Below, piece by piece: positions 22,216 through 25,526 of a stretch of DNA of 25,526 bases. Source of the DNA: a virus; the IMG/VR virus record IMGVR_UViG_3300020171_000469, positions 1 to 25,526 of that record. One strand, written 5' to 3'. The notes beneath the pieces were generated by a model, which was given only the letters and a program-made list of their open reading frames with translations, was not told the DNA's origin and searched no databases. The translations under genes were made by a program, and so were the position numbers. Positions within the stretch are counted from its first letter, which is position 1. Every line of letters begins with the position of its first letter.

Positions 22216-24051
22216 ATGTCTGTCTCTTCACATGACCATGAACTGAATATCGGCGGCACAATCAAGAGAATTGACCTGGTGAGGGATTCTACTGGCCGGG
22301 CGATGTACACAGTCGTGGAGGAGATACCTCGATACCAGAATCCTTTTGAGTTCACGCAACAGAACTGGATTGGTGGGCATGGGCAAGCGGACTTCGCAGA
22401 TGGTGAGGTTTATTTTGAGGGACAGGCGATAGATACTACCCAAGAGGGCAGAGTCTTCTTGGGGCCACTAAAAACGGAAGTCCTGGATACTGCTAGTTCT
22501 ACTCTTGACTCTGCCCCGGTATGCTTCTGCTGGCTGCCTGCTGCTACCGCTAGATGGCTCTGTGCCACTTCCGGCAAGATATACTGGCTCAATAATAGCG
22601 CGCTATGGCAAGCGGCTACCACCACGGTTGCCAATGTGCTAGACATTAAGGTATTCAACGGGATAGCCTATGCCGCGGTTGCAGGAACCACCAAGTATTA
22701 CTACTCTACTGATGGGAATACCTGGACTCAGACAGACCTCACAGATGGCATAGCTCATGGTTTCCTAGCTGCTCCTAACTCACTAGGCACTGCTACAGTC
22801 TTGTGGAAGTGGAAAAACCCGAATGAATTAAGCAACACTACAGACGGACACACAGTTGCTGGCGGTGGTGTCCAATGGACTAGCCCCGCCTACATTGGGG
22901 ATACCTCAGTCAACATCCAAAACCTATTTCTCCTTAGTGATAACCTTATGATTGGGAAGAAGGATGGATTATATAACTATGACTCCTACGGGGGTGTGCA
23001 TCCCTTATTGTCAGAACTCAAAACCAATCAATCCAGTCAAAACTTCAAATATGTCACCGATTGGCAAGGAGCGAAGTATTTCTCCCTTGTCTCTGGCATG
23101 GGGGAAATTGTTGGCTATAACTCTTATGAACCTATGGGGCCACTTCAATACTGTGAAGACATCGCTAAAGCAGGGTCCTTAGTCGGATTGGCTGCCGATA
23201 AGGATTGGGTTTATGTAGCCGTAGATGAGGGCACTAACACCCACATCTATAAAGGAAGGGAAGTTAGTAAAGGTGGCACTCTCAGATGGCAATGGTGCCC
23301 CTGGGTTTTCTGTGGCACAACCGCCGTTGCGACTATGGCTATTGCCCAACACTCCGACACAGACAGGAGATTGTGGTTTGGCTATGGAACCCATACAGCC
23401 TATGTTGTCCTGAGTGATAATCCAACGGCTGATTCGGCAGCTAGATTTGATACTTCAAATACTAACTGGATTAGGATGTCTTATATTTATGGTACAAACC
23501 GCCAGTGGGATAAACTCTTTCAGAGTATCATCACCGAAACGAAAGGATGCTCCTCTACGCAGACAGTTACCCCAAAGTATAGAGCGAACACAAGTACAGC
23601 CGCTACTACTTTGACCGCAGCGATTATCACTAACGGGACAGTCAAAACATATCTGACCGCTGTGGTTAGTTGCAAGCGGATTCAGTTTCAACTTGACCTC
23701 TATACTACCAATAGCACCCTTACACCTGAAGTAAGTTATTTCAATGCCCGGGGTTTTGAGGAACCAACAGTTGTCCGTGTACATGAGGCCGTCTATGCAG
23801 TAGGAGATACCCCTTCTCGCAGGGTAGATACCCTCAGAACATACCTCAGAGGGGCTAGAAGTTCAACGGCACTGGTCAGGTTTGCCGACCTGCGGTATGG
23901 TGATAGTGTCGCGGATGCCCCTACTCCTGTGACTTATGCCTGGGTGTTTATGCAACCTGGTTATCCCCAAGAGGTTGAGGTCACACGAGAAAAGGGGCGA
24001 GAACCAGAACTAGGAATAAAATGTCGGTGGCAAGAAGTTGACTACACGTAA
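22216..24051 (+). CDS. Propeller-like tail protein (nozzle/hub candidate)
   Basis: A 611-residue protein starting with the previous stop. After an N-terminal arm (about 1-90) it has repeating beta blades with Asp-box-like STDGNTW (164-170), and further blade-like motifs (WVYVAVDEGTNTHIYKG; RLWFGYGTHTAYVVL). The C-terminal 200 residues are beta-rich and end in CRWQEVDYT. T7 gp12-type nozzles of short-tailed phages are built as beta propellers with similar size, and this gene lies after an adaptor-like gene, so nozzle is the best guess. A tail hub or spike is an alternative. No enzyme motif. The gene is immediately followed by the small membrane proteins. Confidence 0.6.
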   Translation: MSVSSHDHELNIGGTIKRIDLVRDSTGRAMYTVVEEIPRYQNPFEFTQQNWIGGHGQADFADGEVYFEGQAIDTTQEGRVFLGPLKTEVLDTASSTLDSAPVCFCWLPAATARWLCATSGKIYWLNNSALWQAATTTVANVLDIKVFNGIAYAAVAGTTKYYYSTDGNTWTQTDLTDGIAHGFLAAPNSLGTATVLWKWKNPNELSNTTDGHTVAGGGVQWTSPAYIGDTSVNIQNLFLLSDNLMIGKKDGLYNYDSYGGVHPLLSELKTNQSSQNFKYVTDWQGAKYFSLVSGMGEIVGYNSYEPMGPLQYCEDIAKAGSLVGLAADKDWVYVAVDEGTNTHIYKGREVSKGGTLRWQWCPWVFCGTTAVATMAIAQHSDTDRRLWFGYGTHTAYVVLSDNPTADSAARFDTSNTNWIRMSYIYGTNRQWDKLFQSIITETKGCSSTQTVTPKYRANTSTAATTLTAAIITNGTVKTYLTAVVSCKRIQFQLDLYTTNSTLTPEVSYFNARGFEEPTVVRVHEAVYAVGDTPSRRVDTLRTYLRGARSSTALVRFADLRYGDSVADAPTPVTYAWVFMQPGYPQEVEVTREKGREPELGIKCRWQEVDYT

Positions 24052-24246
24052 ATGCAGAAATGGCACTGGTTCCCGAAGTTATTGCTTGATAGTATAGTAT
24101 CCTATCCTTTCATTGAACTCAGCCGGTTGATAATATGGTATGGGGATACCTATTGCTGGTTGCCTGGTTTCTGGTTTGAATTATTCTTTATCTGGTTTGG
24201 TTGGATAGTCACGCAAATCTTTATCTGGAAGAAAGAGGTAAGGTAA
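24052..24246 (+). CDS. Small Trp-rich membrane protein
   Basis: A 64-residue protein with its ATG right after the previous stop. It has one strong membrane helix (about 38-58, FWFELFFIWFGWIVTQIFIW) followed by KKEVR, and a weaker hydrophobic stretch near residues 9-28. Seven tryptophans are notable. Position at the end of the structural block fits a holin or lysis accessory, but the family is not recognised. Confidence 0.55.
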   Translation: MQKWHWFPKLLLDSIVSYPFIELSRLIIWYGDTYCWLPGFWFELFFIWFGWIVTQIFIWKKEVR

Positions 24247-24247
24247 A

Positions 24248-24661
24248 ATGAACTTTGCGACAGGCCTTTCCCTTGTTGTCAGTTGCATAACTATTATTAG
24301 TTTCTTTGCCTTTCGGGCCGTTGAATGGGGCAAGATGCAACAGAGACTTGACACTATTGAAGGCACTGGCTGTGGCAAGTTACAGGAGATTGACAAGAAG
24401 GTGGAACGGCTTATAGTCCAGATGGAACCGTTCTGGAATCTCGTTGAAACTAGAATCGCTTCCTCTTTGAAAAGTCCACACACTCCTGAGTATGATATGC
24501 TACTAGACCTCTTGAAAAATTCCATGTCCCGTGAGGAACTTGAGAAATTGAAGACCTACGTTTTAGCTGACTCAGAGGAGGCCACAGTCCACAAGGATTG
24601 CGGTAGGGTATTTGCTACCGCAATGGTACTGTCACGGGTGGAAGCTAGACTAAGGGAGTAA
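24248..24661 (+). CDS. Membrane-anchored coiled-coil protein (holin/spanin-like candidate)
   Basis: A 137-residue protein with GAGGTAAGG upstream of the ATG, one base after the previous stop. An N-terminal hydrophobic helix (about 4-22, LSLVVSCITIISFFAFRA) is followed by long charged coiled coils (about 25-60 and 75-105), ending in EARLRE. One N-terminal membrane anchor with a coiled-coil periplasmic or cytoplasmic domain recalls inner-membrane spanins, and also phage holin-associated proteins. It lies between two other small membrane proteins. Lysis involvement is inferred from the cluster; no endolysin is seen in the window. Confidence 0.55.
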   Translation: MNFATGLSLVVSCITIISFFAFRAVEWGKMQQRLDTIEGTGCGKLQEIDKKVERLIVQMEPFWNLVETRIASSLKSPHTPEYDMLLDLLKNSMSREELEKLKTYVLADSEEATVHKDCGRVFATAMVLSRVEARLRE

Positions 24662-24664
24662 GCA

Positions 24665-24829
24665 ATGAAGTGGATCAGAGCCTCTATAACCTTTATTTTT
24701 GTTCTGGGGATAACTTGGGGCTTTGCCGTTGGCAAGATACAAGCTGAGACTTATCTTGCGATTGCAGCGGTTGCGGTGACCTGGTGGTATAAGTCTAGGG
24801 ACGAGACAAAGGCACTTCCCCCCAAGTAA
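24665..24829 (+). CDS. Two-helix small membrane protein (holin-like)
   Basis: ATG at 24665, three bases after the previous stop, opens 54 codons to TAA at 24827-24829. Two hydrophobic helices (about 6-22, SITFIFVLGITWGFAV; and 27-42, ETYLAIAAVAVTWW) are separated by a short loop and followed by a basic tail (YKSRDETKALPPK). This is the topology of small holins. No strong ribosome binding site; translation may be coupled to the gene before. Confidence 0.5.
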   Translation: MKWIRASITFIFVLGITWGFAVGKIQAETYLAIAAVAVTWWYKSRDETKALPPK

Positions 24830-24831
24830 GG

Positions 24832-25011
24832 GTGAAAGCTACGCCTTGCTCAAGCCAAGCCTTGAAAAAGTCAAGGAAACCTCTACTCCTCAAGATGTGC
24901 CAGCGTATAGGCTGTGGTAGGATTGTGGCGGTTGGGGTAGAGCGGTGCCCCCAGTGCTGGAGCGCGGCGTTCTACAGGTTCGTTGTCCCTGATTTTGTGC
25001 TACAGGTTTAG
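24832..25011 (+). CDS. Tiny zinc ribbon protein
   Basis: Open from GTG 24832 (59 residues) or ATG 24895 (38 residues) to TAG at 25009-25011. The conserved-looking part is CQRIGCGRIVAVGVERCPQC, a four-cysteine zinc ribbon (C-x4-C, C-x2-C), followed by a hydrophobic end. The N-terminal 20 residues from GTG are basic and may not be translated. The stop overlaps the minus-strand gene's stop by three bases, marking the convergent end of the plus-strand block. Similar tiny ribbons are common phage genes without a clear role. Confidence 0.5.
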   Translation: MKATPCSSQALKKSRKPLLLKMCQRIGCGRIVAVGVERCPQCWSAAFYRFVVPDFVLQV

Positions 25012-25526
25012 GCTTGAGACTGCATCCACTTCACATCTGCGTCACGTTGGGCTTGGGCTATTGCAGACTCTCCCCAGTTTTTTGCCTTGAAATGTTCTTT
25101 CCTGTAACCTGCATCCATTTTGCTATTGGCATAATCCGCCTTGACTTGGCTAATTTCTCCATCTGTCAGTATCGGCGGCTCCCCTACGATGCGCCGGTAG
25201 CCAGCATTCTTGACAAGCGCAATGAGTTGAGCTGTTTCCTCGTTGGCTGTGAGTCTGTGGGGATAATTGTTCATCAAGTGGCTTATTATCTTCCCGCTTA
25301 CTTCTTCCTCTGTCATCTTTCTACCTTCCTTCTTTGCTCTACTTTTCCTATGATAGTTTCCCTTTCTACCCTGCAACATCCTATCGGCTTCCTCTCCAAA
25401 GCAATCCACACACAACCCATCCCCCAACACTGCCTCCTTCAGGCACTCACGACATACCCCTTCGCTCTCAGTGACCGCCTCAATGGAGCCACGGCGTTTG
25501 ATGTTCGCCTTTGCTGTCTGGGGGTG
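25008..25526 (-). CDS. Minus-strand zinc-ribbon protein, N-terminus beyond the window
   Basis: The minus-strand frame is open from the right window edge to TAA at 25010-25008, with 172 residues visible. A zinc ribbon is at the visible N-terminal side: CREC and CVDC (C-x2-C-x10-C-x2-C). It is followed by a Lys/Arg-rich linker and a helical acidic/charged part (TEEEVSGKIISHLM). Internal GTG (25433) and TTG (25430) starts exist but would break the ribbon, so the real start lies upstream or outside. It is the only well-supported minus-strand gene here and its end overlaps the plus-strand block. A DNA-binding or regulatory role is possible; the family is not recognised. Confidence 0.6.
   Translation of the reverse strand, partial: HPQTAKANIKRRGSIEAVTESEGVCRECLKEAVLGDGLCVDCFGEEADRMLQGRKGNYHRKSRAKKEGRKMTEEEVSGKIISHLMNNYPHRLTANEETAQLIALVKNAGYRRIVGEPPILTDGEISQVKADYANSKMDAGYRKEHFKAKNWGESAIAQAQRDADVKWMQSQA

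Noticed and set aside
24052-24829. Firm holin and spanin assignment for the three small membrane proteins
   Set aside because: Topology fits, but no endolysin or outer-membrane spanin partner is visible, so only candidate status is given.

Overview
The window is a stretch of tailed-phage (Caudoviricetes) genome, or of a prophage of the same kind. The core is a virion-morphogenesis module that reads almost entirely on the plus strand, with very tight gene spacing (many stop/start overlaps of 1 to 4 bases) and Shine-Dalgarno-led starts typical of a bacterial host. No host genus can be named from the sequence. No integrase, terminase, tape measure, tail sheath or endolysin is visible. The set of portal, large ejection-type proteins, scaffold, capsid, adaptor-like and propeller/nozzle-like proteins fits a short-tailed (podovirus-like) virion best, but this is an inference.

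Layout. (a) 1-3460: the end of a small membrane protein, a GAPDH/erythrose-4-phosphate-dehydrogenase-like protein, an unknown 102-residue protein, a thiamine-diphosphate enzyme of the acetolactate-synthase family, and a small unknown protein. These metabolic genes sit directly upstream of the structural block. (b) 3481-11931: a Com-like zinc ribbon, portal, HNH endonuclease, a small protein, a 704-residue Pro/Thr/Gly-rich low-complexity protein, a 1132-residue candidate internal virion (ejected) protein, and a 45-residue basic protein. (c) 11933-14187: two overlapping radical SAM genes, the first with a SPASM-like C-terminal cysteine cluster, the second with a B12-binding-type architecture. 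(d) 14159-16692: a strong promoter-like site followed within about 90 bases by an intrinsic terminator, then scaffold, major capsid and capsid-associated/decoration-like genes. (e) 16703-18553: a hairpin, a family 2 glycosyltransferase, a zinc-binding coiled-coil protein, and two overlapping small genes. (f) 18605-24051: tail/adhesion module with a beta-rich protein, a LamG-like protein, an adaptor-like protein carrying a carbohydrate-binding-type insertion, a second lectin-like protein, and a propeller-like tail protein. (g) 24052-25011: three small membrane proteins (holin/spanin-like candidates) and a tiny zinc ribbon. (h) 25008-25526: a minus-strand gene, converging on the plus-strand block and cut by the window edge.

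The most striking aspect is the cargo threaded through the structural module: a GAPDH-like protein whose catalytic histidine is replaced by asparagine, a ThDP enzyme, a radical SAM pair placed one base after a 45-residue basic peptide gene, and a glycosyltransferase with an altered metal-binding motif. Several of these start with TTG or GTG. Virion proteins with lectin-like folds lie nearby. One unifying but unproven idea is that the phage modifies a sugar or a small protein connected with its virion or with the host surface. Hairpins at several module borders suggest that expression is stepped by terminators or RNA-processing sites.
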